Below, piece by piece: positions 36,488 to 47,070 of a DNA stretch of 64,000 nucleotides. The position numbers were made by a program, and so were the translations under genes. The stretch's first letter is position 1; each line of letters starts with the position of its first letter. The notes under the pieces are model-generated. The model saw only the letters and a program-made list of their open reading frames with translations, had not been told where the DNA came from and searched no databases. The DNA comes from Borrelia anserina Es (lineage in GTDB: Bacteria > Spirochaetota > Spirochaetia > Borreliales > Borreliaceae): positions 186,001 to 250,000 of the forward strand of contig NZ_CP013704.1 of the NCBI RefSeq assembly GCF_001936255.1, written 5' to 3'.

Positions 36488-38269
36488 TCAATCGAGCAGA
36501 ACTGCCTTTATTCTTCTTACACCTGAAGATGAAGCTTGTTCTTTTTGTATCTTAAAAGTACCAAGCTCACCAGTATTCTTAACATGTGGACCACCACAAA
36601 CTTCAATTGAAAACCCATCTATTTCATATACACTTACAATATCTTCATATTTTTCACCAAATAGAGCCATAGCACCCTTGGCTACAGCATCATCCAGACT
36701 CATCACAAATCGCTTTACAGACAATTTATTTTTAATCTGTAAATTAACCAAATCTTCAACTCTCTTTATCTCACTATCTGTCATCTTACAAGGATGATTA
36801 AAATCAAATCTTAGCCTCTCAGCAGTAATATTGCTACCCTTCTGTCTTACATGATCACCTAAAACTAACTGAAGCGCCTTATGAAGCAAATGAGTAGCTG
36901 TATGTAACTTAGTAGTTTCATATGTACAATCTGAAAGTCCTCCTTTAAAGATCTTATCAAGTCCTTTCTTAGAAATTTCCTGATGCTTTTTAAAATGCTC
37001 TTCAAAGCCTGTTTTATCTACACTAAACCCATGTTCGGCTGCAAGTTCTTCCGTTATTTCATAAGGAAACCCATAAGTATCGTAAAGTTTAAAAGAAATA
37101 TCACCAGGAATTACTTTTGATGGTAACTTATGAATTAATTTAAGAAACTCTTGCTCACCATGACGCAAAGTCTTTAAAAATTTTTCTTCCTCTACATTTA
37201 ACTCAGCCTTAATAAAATCTTTCTTTTCTGTTAACTCCTTATAAAAAGACTTATAAACATCTTCAACCGAATCAACAAGATCTGCTAAAACATAAGATTC
37301 CATTCCAAGTTTCTTTGCATATCTAATGGCCCTCCTAATTACCCTTCTCAAAACATAACCTTGTCCCACATTAGAAGGAAGAAATGAAAAATTATCAGCT
37401 AAAATAAAACAACTAGCTTTAATATGATCAGCAATTATTCGAATAGCTCTATCATCTTTTAAATTCTGTCCATAAATCTTACCAGAAAATTCCCCTATCT
37501 TATCAATTATCGGTTTAAAAGCATCTGTGTCATAAACTGAAGACTTTCCTTGTAAAAAAGTAATTGTCCTCTCAATTCCCATGCCTGTATCCACGCATTT
37601 CCGATCCAGTTCTTCGTAATTCCCATTTTCATCTCTTTTATATTGCATAAAAACATTATTCCAAATCTCAAAATACTTACCACAAGCACATGTAATATCA
37701 CATGTACTGGAACATTTCTCTTTACCCGTATCCACAAATATTTCAGTATCTGGCCCACAAGGTCCTATATTCCCAACAGGCCCCCAAAAATTATGCTCTC
37801 TTGAGAGATAAAATATTCTATCTTTAGGTATTCCAAGACCTTCCCACACCTTAGCAGTCTCTATATCCCGAGGCACATTCTCATCACCCTCAAAAACACT
37901 AACATAAAGTTTATCTTTTGAAATATTTAAATAATCAGGCGAAGTTAAAAACTCAAAACTATATTTTACAGAAAGTTCTTTAAAATAAGCACCAAGAGAC
38001 CAATTTCCAAGCATCTCAAAAAAAGTTAAATGGCTCAGATCTCCCACTTCATCAATGTCTCCTGTTCTTAAACATTTCTGAACATTAACTAACATATCTC
38101 CAGATGGATGTATCTCTCCAAGCAGATAAGGTACAAGAGGCTGCATGCCAGCCGTATTAAAAAGAACTGTAGAATCATTATCAGGAATTAAAGACTTTCC
38201 TGCAATTTCACAATGACCTTTACTCCTAAAAAATTCTATATACTTTCTACGTAATTCATCAAGTTTCAC
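36488..38269 (-). CDS. alaS: Alanyl-tRNA synthetase, short form
   Basis: 593 residues, against about 875 in most bacteria. The class II catalytic core (LDELRRKYIEFFRSKGHCEI, motif 2 at FFEMLGNWSLGAYF) and the editing domain with HTATHLLH and CGGPHVKNTGELG (zinc-type His/His/Cys/His) are present. The C-terminal oligomerisation and tRNA-elbow-binding C-Ala domain is absent: the protein ends at RRIKAVLLD. There is no sign of a frameshift or downstream remnant, so this is the natural Borrelia form. It joins fliG by a one-base stop/start overlap. Confidence 0.95.
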   Translation of the reverse strand: MKLDELRRKYIEFFRSKGHCEIAGKSLIPDNDSTVLFNTAGMQPLVPYLLGEIHPSGDMLVNVQKCLRTGDIDEVGDLSHLTFFEMLGNWSLGAYFKELSVKYSFEFLTSPDYLNISKDKLYVSVFEGDENVPRDIETAKVWEGLGIPKDRIFYLSREHNFWGPVGNIGPCGPDTEIFVDTGKEKCSSTCDITCACGKYFEIWNNVFMQYKRDENGNYEELDRKCVDTGMGIERTITFLQGKSSVYDTDAFKPIIDKIGEFSGKIYGQNLKDDRAIRIIADHIKASCFILADNFSFLPSNVGQGYVLRRVIRRAIRYAKKLGMESYVLADLVDSVEDVYKSFYKELTEKKDFIKAELNVEEEKFLKTLRHGEQEFLKLIHKLPSKVIPGDISFKLYDTYGFPYEITEELAAEHGFSVDKTGFEEHFKKHQEISKKGLDKIFKGGLSDCTYETTKLHTATHLLHKALQLVLGDHVRQKGSNITAERLRFDFNHPCKMTDSEIKRVEDLVNLQIKNKLSVKRFVMSLDDAVAKGAMALFGEKYEDIVSVYEIDGFSIEVCGGPHVKNTGELGTFKIQKEQASSSGVRRIKAVLLD

Positions 38270-39486
38270 TAAACAAACTCCTCATTCTTTCTATATATTG
38301 TCAACTTACCATTTAAAGTTAATTCCTTAATATACTTAACAAAAGATGTAGTCATTGCCTTTATATCTCTCTTCTTGACTTTCTTTAAAAAAGACTCTTC
38401 TTCTAAGATAATATCCTTACGCCTTCTTGAAACGTTGAAAAGAATTTTATCCCTAACTTCATTACTCTTATCTTTAATAATAATCGCGATATCGTTATCT
38501 GAAAATCTTCTTAAAATATTATGCATATCATTATCTGTAATCCTAAGTATTACATTAATGTCAAATATTTTTTCTTTAATTTCACTATCCTTAATAGGAT
38601 CTAAAGATTTCAGATCAATCTTACTCAAAAGATTTTTTTCATCCTCAGAATCCATGTAGCTTAAAATATCAACAAGTATTTTAGAACCATCCAATTTTTC
38701 TGTCTTAAGCTTTCCCTGCATTTCAAATCTGCTCTTCAATCTATCAGAAATAATCTCAACCATATCCATATTTAATTGCCTTGGCTTAGCAAGCTCCTTA
38801 ATAAACAGTTTCTTAATATCCTTTTCCAACATAGAAAAAACATATTTTTTCTGTTCTTTGGTTAAATAATAATATACTATCAATAGTGTTTTAATATTTT
38901 CTTTGCTAATTAATGCCCAAAGTTGCTCATTCTCAATACCAGACAAGTAATCAAAAGGCAAAAACAAATCAACTCCTGTAACTTTTTTATAAATCTCCCT
39001 CGCCTTTGCCTTACTTAAAGATTTATTCAATAACTCATAAGCAAACTTATCATCAATTTTTAAATATTTTTTCTCACTTCTTACTAACTCTTCAAATTCT
39101 TTAATAATGCGTTTTTTATCATCAGGAGTAATATACTTAACTTTCGTAATTTCCCTAGTAATTGCAATTATATCAGCATCATCAAGCTCAGCCATAATCT
39201 CTGCCGATCTTTCAAGACCAATAGCTAAGAAGTACTTTGCTATTTTTGATACCTTACTCTCTTTACGAATAAATCCTGACTTTTCAATCCCTCTCTTAGA
39301 AGGATTTGATTCACCAGAACTCTCTCTCTTTCTTCTTCTAATAAGATCAACCCACGATTTAAGAAGTGAACCTTGTATCTCAGAATCGGAAAAATCATTA
39401 TGCAAACTCCCTTTTTCAGCATTCGTAAAAGAGTTTACTCCTAAATTTTTTGCACTTTGATATTTAAAAAGCCTAGGATCCTGCAT
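38269..39486 (-). CDS. fliG1: Flagellar motor switch protein FliG paralogue
   Basis: 405 residues from the ATG at MQDPRLFKYQ; a TTG four codons upstream overlaps the GAGGGAG ribosome site and is rejected. A basic disordered N-terminus (to about 90) is followed by FliG-like helical domains: AIGLERSAEIMAELDDADII, ITPDDKKRIIKEFEELV and DMHNILRRFSDNDIAIII. Borrelia has two FliG proteins; this one, BB0221-like, has a specialised role at one cell pole in B. burgdorferi, and the main fliG2 lies in the flagellar operon elsewhere. Overlaps pgl by 14 bp. Confidence 0.9.
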   Translation of the reverse strand: MQDPRLFKYQSAKNLGVNSFTNAEKGSLHNDFSDSEIQGSLLKSWVDLIRRRKRESSGESNPSKRGIEKSGFIRKESKVSKIAKYFLAIGLERSAEIMAELDDADIIAITREITKVKYITPDDKKRIIKEFEELVRSEKKYLKIDDKFAYELLNKSLSKAKAREIYKKVTGVDLFLPFDYLSGIENEQLWALISKENIKTLLIVYYYLTKEQKKYVFSMLEKDIKKLFIKELAKPRQLNMDMVEIISDRLKSRFEMQGKLKTEKLDGSKILVDILSYMDSEDEKNLLSKIDLKSLDPIKDSEIKEKIFDINVILRITDNDMHNILRRFSDNDIAIIIKDKSNEVRDKILFNVSRRRKDIILEEESFLKKVKKRDIKAMTTSFVKYIKELTLNGKLTIYRKNEEFV

Positions 39487-40174
39487 ATACTCCCTCAATA
39501 TTTGTAAGAACTAATAAACTCGAATGGTCCTTGAAAATCTTAGCTGGACACCTCCTCAAAGAAATTTCTGAATTTAAAAAATTTTCTAAAGCATCTTTTT
39601 TTTCATGACCAATAAATAGTAACACAGCAGCTCTAGATGCAAGCAAAGATTTAGGTGTCAAGCTAATTCGCTTACTCGGAATCTTTGGTGAATCATACTC
39701 ATATTGATATCCCTCCATCTCAGAGAACAAAAGTTTTTTTGAAGGAAAAAGAGAAGCAATGTGACCATCCTCGCCAACAGATAAAATGCAAAAGTCTAAC
39801 CTTGTAAATCTAGAATTGAATTCAATATTATAATTATGAATAGATAATGCTTCATCAAATTCACTGTAAATAAACGGATGCAAATTAGAACCACAAATCA
39901 AATTCTTTTCCATCATCTTAGAAAAAAATCCTTCACTTAAAAGTTTAAAATTACTATAATCACTATTCAAATCAACACAACGTTCATCTACCAAAAAAAA
40001 ATGTGATTTTTTAAAAGAATAGTTCTGTTCATTAAAGACATCAAGAAAAGAAATAATACTCCTACCACCACAAACTCCAATACTAGCAAAACCATCTTGA
40101 CTAACATTACCTAAAAAAAAATCAAAAAACTTTCTTCTTAAATCACTATCTTTATTAGAATACAAAAATTCCAT
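39473..40174 (-). CDS. pgl: 6-phosphogluconolactonase
   Basis: Hydrolyses 6-phosphogluconolactone in the oxidative pentose-phosphate pathway. From the ATG at MEFLYSNKDSD the protein has 233 residues; an earlier in-frame start adds five residues. Family motifs: SIGVCGGRSIISFL, HFFLVDERCVDLNS, and CILSVGEDGHIASLFPS near residue 148. Its end overlaps the start of fliG1. Lies 20 bp downstream of the SIMPL-protein gene. Confidence 0.93.
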   Translation of the reverse strand: MEFLYSNKDSDLRRKFFDFFLGNVSQDGFASIGVCGGRSIISFLDVFNEQNYSFKKSHFFLVDERCVDLNSDYSNFKLLSEGFFSKMMEKNLICGSNLHPFIYSEFDEALSIHNYNIEFNSRFTRLDFCILSVGEDGHIASLFPSKKLLFSEMEGYQYEYDSPKIPSKRISLTPKSLLASRAAVLLFIGHEKKDALENFLNSEISLRRCPAKIFKDHSSLLVLTNIEGVYAGS

Positions 40175-40194
40175 CACTATTCCTTGCAATAAAA

Positions 40195-40887
40195 TTAATT
40201 TAAATAATAAGAAACTGTTGTAACGACCCTTAAAATCTTTTTTGAATAACGCTCATGCTCCCCTGAACTCCTATCAATTGGAAGAAACTCAAAGTACCCT
40301 TGATTTGCAGTCTTAATTCTTCCTAAAACAGCACCAGAATTATTTGCAAACTCCAAAGCTGCCCATTTAGCATTCTGAATAGAATCCGCTAGCATTTCAG
40401 GTTTAACCTCATTGATTTTATCAAAATAATAACTCGGTCCATCATTACCACTGAAAAGTACTCCTTTATTGTAAAGTTCAATAATATTTCTACTTGCCTG
40501 CTCCATTTTGTCAATATCTTTAGTATAAATACTCAAAGATACATACGCATTGTACTTATAAAGAATGTCACGATAGTTTGCAATGTGAAAATTCATACCT
40601 CTAATATTTATATCATCTTTATAAAATCCATAACTAACAAAAAAATCTCTTATTGCCAAGAAACTTGCATTATTTAATTTATTAATCTCATCTACAGTAT
40701 TTCCACCCAACTCATACTGCAAGTTCCAACTTGAGGAGGTTGCAGTAACTTCTTTTTCACTCAATCCTTTAACAGTAATGTAATTTTCATTTTTAGTCCC
40801 AATATTTCTTATGCTATCAGATATGATAACTACTGCCATAAAAAAAACTAGGGACGACAATAAAAATAACAGCCTCTGCCTCAACAT
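40195..40887 (-). CDS. Exported SIMPL-domain (DUF541) protein
   Basis: 230 residues with an N-terminal membrane anchor or signal (about 6-25) and a single SIMPL domain: ITVKGLSEKEVTATSSSWNL, the helix-rich middle with FFVSYGFYKDDINI, NAYVSLSIYTKDIDKM, AKWAALEFANNSGAVLG and IKTANQGYFEFLP. SIMPL (YggE-like) proteins are periplasmic, and their biochemical function is largely unresolved. Probably the first gene of SIMPL-pgl-fliG1-alaS-gufA on this strand. Corresponds to BB0223. Confidence 0.88.
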   Translation of the reverse strand: MLRQRLLFLLSSLVFFMAVVIISDSIRNIGTKNENYITVKGLSEKEVTATSSSWNLQYELGGNTVDEINKLNNASFLAIRDFFVSYGFYKDDINIRGMNFHIANYRDILYKYNAYVSLSIYTKDIDKMEQASRNIIELYNKGVLFSGNDGPSYYFDKINEVKPEMLADSIQNAKWAALEFANNSGAVLGRIKTANQGYFEFLPIDRSSGEHERYSKKILRVVTTVSYYLN

Positions 40888-40956
40888 AAACTTGACCTCC
40901 AGTTTTTATTAACACAATATTGTCAACTTAAGAAATTTATTTTAACATATAATGTC

Positions 40957-41964
40957 ATGTTAATAAACCGAAAAATAGCAATAGCACCAATGGTAGAAAT
41001 TACCGATGAACATTTTAGATACCTAATAAGATTACTATCCAAAAAAGTTACTTTATATACCCCAATGATTTCTGCGAAATCAATCATAAAAGGAAATTTA
41101 AACACAATTGTTAAAAAAAACTCTACTGATTCTCCAATTGCAATTCAAATAGCAACAAATTGTGAAAATGATGCTGCAAAAGCCATAGAAATTCTTGAAA
41201 ATAAATTTAACTTTGATGAATACAATCTTAACGTTGGTTGCCCATCACCTCGGGTACAAGAAGCAAATTATGGTGCCTGTCTCATGCGCACTCCAATTCA
41301 AGTAGGTAAAATCTTGCAAAACATGAAGAAAAATACAAACAAACCTGTTTCAGTTAAACATAGAATAGGCATAAGAGATAATAAAAGAGAATATTACGAA
41401 GAAAACTACACAGAGCTTAAACACTTTGTAGAAAAAATTATAGAATGTGAAATAAAAAATTTTACAGTTCATGCACGAGTAGCCATACTAAATGGATACT
41501 CTCCTAAAGATAACCACAATATCCCGAGACTTAGACATGACCTTGTATATCGATTAAAGCAAGATTATAAAGATATATTTATTGAAACAAATGGGGGAAT
41601 TACTAGTAGCAATCACATAGAAACACATCTATCTCATGTAGATTCTGTCATGATTGGAAGGAATGCAGCAAGAGATCCATATTTTATTGCAAAAATTTCA
41701 AGAGAATTTTTAGAAGAGAAAGAAAAAATTCCAACAAGAGAAGAAATATTGCTAAAAATGGTAGAATATATCAAAGAATATGACAAATCCTTTTCAATTA
41801 ACATCATACTACAACACATAATGAGAATAGTATTTGCTAAAAAAGATGCTTGCAAATTTAGACAAGCCTTAAGTGCACCTTTTCCTAAAAACCTTAAAAA
41901 CCATGAAATACTCTTAAGTGCAATTGAACACTTAAGAGAAGATACTTTAAAATCTAATTCTTAG
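40957..41964 (+). CDS. dusA: tRNA-dihydrouridine synthase A
   Basis: 335-residue flavin-dependent TIM-barrel enzyme that reduces uridines in the tRNA D-loop. Motifs: [39 protein letters not shown] with the catalytic Cys, [26 protein letters not shown] with the FMN-binding [11 protein letters not shown] and [11 protein letters not shown]. The GCPS-RVQ-GACLM and [13 protein letters not shown] patterns point to the DusA rather than DusB subfamily. Its last 11 bp overlap the end of serS on the other strand. Confidence 0.93.
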   Translation: MLINRKIAIAPMVEITDEHFRYLIRLLSKKVTLYTPMISAKSIIKGNLNTIVKKNSTDSPIAIQIATNCENDAAKAIEILENKFNFDEYNLNVGCPSPRVQEANYGACLMRTPIQVGKILQNMKKNTNKPVSVKHRIGIRDNKREYYEENYTELKHFVEKIIECEIKNFTVHARVAILNGYSPKDNHNIPRLRHDLVYRLKQDYKDIFIETNGGITSSNHIETHLSHVDSVMIGRNAARDPYFIAKISREFLEEKEKIPTREEILLKMVEYIKEYDKSFSINIILQHIMRIVFAKKDACKFRQALSAPFPKNLKNHEILLSAIEHLREDTLKSNS

Positions 41965-43222
41965 GTGATATATAATCAAAACCTGTATATTTAACCAAAT
42001 TCTTAGGTATCCTTACTCCGCCTCTTTCATCCTGAAAGTTCTCAAGTATAGCAATGATAGTCCTAGTTGAGGCTATTGCTGTCCCATTGATCATATGTAC
42101 AAACTTACTCTGACCATCATCTTTATATCTAATCTTAAGGCGCCTTGACTGATAATCTGTACAATTTGAAGTTGAGGTTACCTCCCCATACTCACCCTTA
42201 TCTCCCCTACCCGGCATCCAAGCTTCAATATCATACTTCTTGTAAGCTGGTGCACCAAGATCAAAAGAACAAATATTTAAAACTCTATATGGAATCTCAA
42301 GATCGGTATAAATCTCTTCTTCTAATGCCAAAAATTCATTGTGAATACGATCAGAATCTTCACTCTTACAAAAACAAAACATTTCAACCTTACTAAACTG
42401 ATGCACTCTATAAAGTCCCTTAGAAAATTGTCCAGCTGCCCCAGCTTCTCTACGAAAACAATGAGAAAGTCCCGCCATCTTTAATGGAGACTCAAGATCT
42501 AATATAGTATTATAATAATACCCACCAAGAGTAATCTCAGCTGTACCAACAAGATATTTATCTGTATCTTCAATTTTATAAATATTACTCTCAATGCCAC
42601 GCGGATTAAATCCAATTCCATCAACTATAAATTCCCTTGCAACATCAGGTGTGATGAATAAATCAAATCCCTTGAGTTTAAGCTTATTTAAAGCAAAATT
42701 AATCAATGCAAGCTCTAAAAAAACAGCTTCATTTTTAAGATAATAAAACTTATTGCCGCTAACCTCACGTGCCCTCTCAAAATCAAAAAGATCTAAACTA
42801 ATCCCGATCTCTAAATGATCTTTTGGTTTAAAATCAAATTTTGGAATATTTCCTGACACTTTTAACACAACATTCCCATCCTCACCAATAGGAACATCAG
42901 GAGCAAAAATGTTTGGAATTCGCTTGTGTTCAACCAAAAGCCTAGATGTTAAATGACTCAATTTATCTTCTAAAGTTGCAATTTCAGACTTTAAAGCCTT
43001 ACCTGTTTCTATTAAATAATGCCTACGAGAATCATCCATTTTTCCTTTCATAGCATTAGCGTTTTCATTTCTTGCTGAATTCAACTCGCCTATCTTAGTA
43101 ACAAGTTTCCTACGTTCATTATCAAGCAAAATTAACAGATTAATATCTAATGTCAACCCTCTAGCTTTAATATTTTTTCGAATAAGCTCTAAATTATCCC
43201 TTATAAACTTCAAGTCAAGCAT
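41954..43222 (-). CDS. serS: Seryl-tRNA synthetase
   Basis: 422 residues. N-terminal long coiled-coil tRNA-binding arm (about 1-110: [20 protein letters not shown]), then the class II core with [12 protein letters not shown], motif 2 [21 protein letters not shown], and motif 3 [18 protein letters not shown]-like [16 protein letters not shown] is also typical. Stands alone; the 144-bp gap behind it faces the divergent lipoprotein gene. Confidence 0.96.
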   Translation of the reverse strand: MLDLKFIRDNLELIRKNIKARGLTLDINLLILLDNERRKLVTKIGELNSARNENANAMKGKMDDSRRHYLIETGKALKSEIATLEDKLSHLTSRLLVEHKRIPNIFAPDVPIGEDGNVVLKVSGNIPKFDFKPKDHLEIGISLDLFDFERAREVSGNKFYYLKNEAVFLELALINFALNKLKLKGFDLFITPDVAREFIVDGIGFNPRGIESNIYKIEDTDKYLVGTAEITLGGYYYNTILDLESPLKMAGLSHCFRREAGAAGQFSKGLYRVHQFSKVEMFCFCKSEDSDRIHNEFLALEEEIYTDLEIPYRVLNICSFDLGAPAYKKYDIEAWMPGRGDKGEYGEVTSTSNCTDYQSRRLKIRYKDDGQSKFVHMINGTAIASTRTIIAILENFQDERGGVRIPKNLVKYTGFDYISPKN

Positions 43223-43366
43223 TGCAGAACTCCCAAAACAAAATTAACTAAACATAATTAAAGTCAAATAAAATGAAAAAAATTATATTAAATTTAACAC
43301 AAGAAATATTATATAATATTTAACAATGATAACAGAACAAACTTATGCACGGAGAAAAATATCTTT

Positions 43367-44077
43367 ATGATAAAATCGTTAAGATCCCAAAAAATTTTAA
43401 TTTTAATATCGCTATTGATGATTTTTATAGGGTGTACAAAAGAAACAAAAAAGATAAGCTTTAATGACATTGAGCCTCTTTATAATGGAAAAGATGCTAT
43501 GACAATTCAATCAATTCTAACAGAAGAAGAAAATAAATTCTTTGAATACAAAATTAGAATACCCAAAATAATAGATGCCAAAACGAAGAACAATAGCATA
43601 AAAAAATTCAATGATGAAATTGAAAGTTATGCAAATGAAATAGTCAATAACCTAGAAAGTGCAGCTCAAAACACACTTCAAGATTCTAAAAAACCAAGTC
43701 TAAACATAGACTATGAAATCTACCATGGATATGACATTTATACAATAATACTAAATGCCACTCAATTAATCAATGATATATCGATCACAAACCATAGAAG
43801 TTACTACATTAACAATGATGGAAATTACATTTACAATATAGATGAAATCATTAACGTAGAAAAAGCATTCCCATACTTTACTCAAAAGATTAAAGAAAAA
43901 ATCGAAAAAACTCAGTCAAATAAATTACTCTTTGATTTACAGCAAGCAGTAATTTATTTTGAAAATAAAAAAATCATAATAAAATTCCCACTTTACGTGT
44001 TTAGTTTAGACGATACAAAGAATACCGAAAACATATTCGAATTTAGCGAAGAGGAAACAATAAAATACATAAAATAA
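43367..44077 (+). CDS. Lipoprotein with possible DUF3298/RsiV-like fold
   Basis: 236 residues. A basic then hydrophobic N-terminus ends in the lipobox FIGC (Cys23). The mature part resembles the RsiV/PdaC-like DUF3298 layout: FEYKIRIPKIID, helix DEIESYANEIVNNLESAAQN, SLNIDYEIYHGYDIYTIILN, then RSYYINNDGNYIYNIDEIIN and a helix with FTQKIKEKI. The resemblance is by pattern only. It lies 18 bp before the M16 protease gene and is likely co-transcribed. Corresponds to BB0227. Confidence 0.78.
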   Translation: MIKSLRSQKILILISLLMIFIGCTKETKKISFNDIEPLYNGKDAMTIQSILTEEENKFFEYKIRIPKIIDAKTKNNSIKKFNDEIESYANEIVNNLESAAQNTLQDSKKPSLNIDYEIYHGYDIYTIILNATQLINDISITNHRSYYINNDGNYIYNIDEIINVEKAFPYFTQKIKEKIEKTQSNKLLFDLQQAVIYFENKKIIIKFPLYVFSLDDTKNTENIFEFSEEETIKYIK

Positions 44078-44095
44078 GGATAAAACAAATCATAA

Positions 44096-47014
44096 ATGAA
44101 AAGAAAAAAAATTTTTAGCTTAATTTCAAAAACCTACCTAGAAGAGTATGATGCTGAAGGATGTTATTTTAAGCATGAAAGCGGATTAGAAATATTTGAA
44201 TTAAAAAGCAACTCATTTAAAGAGAATGCCTTTGGAATAGCATTCAAAACTATTCCCACAAATAACACTGGAGTCGCCCATATTTTAGAGCACACAATTT
44301 TCTGCGGTTCAAATAAATATAAAATTAAAGACCCGTTCCTTTATTTGATGAAAGGCAGTCTAAACACTTTCTTAAATGCAATGACATTTCCAGATAAAAC
44401 TCTCTATCCAGCAGCATCCACAATCCAAAAAGATTACTTTAACTTATTCAAAATATATGCCGATGCTGTTTTCAATCCATTACTTAAAAAAGAGGCTTTC
44501 ATGCAAGAAGGTTACAATATAAATCCAACTAACTTTAAACTATCTGGCATTGTTATAAATGAAATGAAAGGTAATTATTCTAATAAAAATTCCTTAATTA
44601 ACGAAATTGCTATCAACTCCCTCTTTTGTGAAGGTACATACCAATACGACTCTGGTGGCAATCCTATCAATATTATTGACCTTACATATGAAGAACTTAT
44701 TGAATTTTATAAAAAACACTACACACTAGAAAATTGCAAAATATTTTTATTTGGCAATATCGACACTAATAAAAACCTCAACTTTATTGAAAAATATATA
44801 ATTAGACCTTACACAAAAGAAAAATTAAATATCAACTATACCATAGATAAAACCACAAGATGGGAGAAAGGCAAAACATTAAGTCACAACATTCCAAAAG
44901 AAACTGAAAATACACTCGGAGTATATGCAATAAATTGGCTATGCACTGATATTAAAAATACAAAAGAAAATATTGGACTTGAAATTCTATCAGAAATTCT
45001 CCTAGACAGCTCCTGTCAATTCACCATAAACATGCTAAAAAGTGAAATCGGTGATGTAATAGCCGATGTTAGTGGAATCAACACAGACATAAAAGAGTGT
45101 GTATTCTCATTCGGCTTACAAAACGTACTTCCAGGCAAAGAAGAAGAATTTAAAAATATGGTTTTTAATGAACTCAAGAATCTTGTTAAGATAAAAATCC
45201 CAAAAGAATTAATACAAGGTATTCTCTTTGGTTATGAATTTGCATTAAAAGAAGAAAAAGGACAAGGTTGGTTTATTTCCTTGATGATAAAAAGTTTTAA
45301 AGGTTGGATACATGGTATGCATCCAACTGAAACATTACAAATCAATCATCATCTAGATGAGATTAAAAACAAACTAGAAAGAGGAGAACCTTACTTTGAA
45401 AACCTAATAGAAAAATACCTACTAAACAATAATCATTACACCTTAATCCATTTCAATCCATCAGATACAATCCTTAAAGAAATGGAAGACAAAATCGAAA
45501 AAAAATTAATGGATAGAGAAATTGATATCAAGAAAAATCCAGAAAAACTTGCAGAGTTTACAAAAGATTACAATAAATTTAAAGACTATCAAAAAAAGGC
45601 AGACCTAAAGTCCGACATTGTCAAACTTCCCATGATAAAAATAGAAGACTTACCAAAAGAAGTTGAAAAAAGTTTGATTCTTAATGAAACTCCTGAACTT
45701 AAAGCACATACATTTGAATTAAAAAAAAATAATAATATCTTCAATGTGTATTTATTCTTTAAATTAGATTTTCTACAAAAAGAAGATTTTATGCATCTCT
45801 CTTTGCTAAAGAGGGCCATTCAAGAATTATCTACTCAAAATTATTCCTACGTAGAATTAAATAATAAAATACAAAATACCTTAGGAGAATTCAACATATA
45901 TGAGAGTTACGAGGAAGATATTCAAGGAAATATGATAAATTTGTTCAATATAAATTTCAAATCATTTAACAATAAAATTCAAGAATCATTTATATTAATT
46001 AAAGAAATTTTAATCAATATAAACTTTCATGATTACGATAGATTAAAAGAGATAGTCTTAAGTCTAAAAAATGATTTTAAATCAAGATTAATCCCCAAAG
46101 GACACATATTCGCAACAACAAGAGCAGAATCAAAATTAAGTCAAAGCAAATATCTACGAGAACTTCAATTTGGAATTACAGGCAGAGAATACTGGCAAAA
46201 AGTCAAAACAGACATAGAATCTTTAAAAGAACTTGCATATAATTTAGAAAATCTAAAAAACAAAATAATTTTTAAAAATAATCTTTCATCATTGCTCATA
46301 GGTAATACTAATGATGTCATAAAAAGATTAGAAAGCAAATTATTTATATTAAGAGAAAGCTTAAGTGAAAAGACTTATATAAATACCTCGATTATAATAC
46401 AACCACCAAGTAATACTTTAAAAGAAATAATTATTATCCCATCGGAAATATCTTTCAACTCAATGTGCTTTGTAAGCTACAAAATAACAGATGAAAATTA
46501 TCCAAAAATAAATTTCTTAACACATATATTAAGAAGTGGAACTTTATGGGAAAAAATAAGAGTTGTTGGTGGAGCATACGGAGCATTTGCATCCATTACA
46601 AACGGAATATTTTCTTTTACATCATATAGAGATCCGAACTTTGTAAAAACATATCAAGCTTTTGAAGCATCCTTGGAAGAACTAGCTAATCATGAAATCA
46701 AAAACGAAGAGCTTCTCACATATTTAGTAGGAGTAATTGGTATGAGTACAAATGTAAAAACTAAAGCCACAGAAATATTAGAAAGCTATAAGAGAAAAAT
46801 GCTAAACATTAGTGACCAACTAAGACAAAACATAAGAAATGCTTACTTTCAAATAACAGGCAGAGACATTAAAAATATCTCTGGACAATTATTATACCAA
46901 TTAAAACACAAGAACAGCATTACATCTCTTGTAAACAATACAAGCTATGAAAATGAGAAAGAAAAATTAGAATCACTCATTGGAAAAGAATACAGATTAA
47001 AAAAAATCTATTAA
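44096..47014 (+). CDS. M16C zinc metalloprotease (PreP-like)
   Basis: 972 residues, the size of presequence-protease-type M16C enzymes that form a clam-shell chamber degrading peptides. The inverted zinc motif HILEH (His62, Glu65, His66) lies in TGVAHILEHTIFCGS, with the third ligand Glu156 in NEMKGNYSN. The C-terminal M16 half includes LRSGTLWEKIRVVGGAYGAFA. No signal peptide, so probably cytoplasmic peptide clean-up. The stop codon is part of a 24-bp hairpin stem shared with rpmE. Corresponds to BB0228. Confidence 0.93.
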   Translation: MKRKKIFSLISKTYLEEYDAEGCYFKHESGLEIFELKSNSFKENAFGIAFKTIPTNNTGVAHILEHTIFCGSNKYKIKDPFLYLMKGSLNTFLNAMTFPDKTLYPAASTIQKDYFNLFKIYADAVFNPLLKKEAFMQEGYNINPTNFKLSGIVINEMKGNYSNKNSLINEIAINSLFCEGTYQYDSGGNPINIIDLTYEELIEFYKKHYTLENCKIFLFGNIDTNKNLNFIEKYIIRPYTKEKLNINYTIDKTTRWEKGKTLSHNIPKETENTLGVYAINWLCTDIKNTKENIGLEILSEILLDSSCQFTINMLKSEIGDVIADVSGINTDIKECVFSFGLQNVLPGKEEEFKNMVFNELKNLVKIKIPKELIQGILFGYEFALKEEKGQGWFISLMIKSFKGWIHGMHPTETLQINHHLDEIKNKLERGEPYFENLIEKYLLNNNHYTLIHFNPSDTILKEMEDKIEKKLMDREIDIKKNPEKLAEFTKDYNKFKDYQKKADLKSDIVKLPMIKIEDLPKEVEKSLILNETPELKAHTFELKKNNNIFNVYLFFKLDFLQKEDFMHLSLLKRAIQELSTQNYSYVELNNKIQNTLGEFNIYESYEEDIQGNMINLFNINFKSFNNKIQESFILIKEILININFHDYDRLKEIVLSLKNDFKSRLIPKGHIFATTRAESKLSQSKYLRELQFGITGREYWQKVKTDIESLKELAYNLENLKNKIIFKNNLSSLLIGNTNDVIKRLESKLFILRESLSEKTYINTSIIIQPPSNTLKEIIIIPSEISFNSMCFVSYKITDENYPKINFLTHILRSGTLWEKIRVVGGAYGAFASITNGIFSFTSYRDPNFVKTYQAFEASLEELANHEIKNEELLTYLVGVIGMSTNVKTKATEILESYKRKMLNISDQLRQNIRNAYFQITGRDIKNISGQLLYQLKHKNSITSLVNNTSYENEKEKLESLIGKEYRLKKIY

Positions 47015-47070
47015 ATTTAACAAAAAGTATAAAAAACTATTTAAGCTTTTTATACTTTTTGTTAAATTTA
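47012..47070. terminator. 24-bp perfect inverted repeat between two convergent genes
   Basis: Arms at 47012-47035 and 47047-47070 are perfectly complementary with an 11-nt loop. The left arm begins in the stop codon of the M16 protease gene. The right arm encodes rpmE residues about 73-80, and the rpmE stop lies in the loop. For the minus-strand transcript the stem is followed after 5 nt by a run of eight U's (A's at 46999-47006), a good intrinsic terminator for rpmE. For the plus strand no U tract follows. Confidence 0.8.

Noticed and set aside
36488-38269. alaS as a truncated pseudogene
   Set aside because: Catalytic and editing motifs are intact, the end is clean, and Borrelia AlaRS is known to be short.
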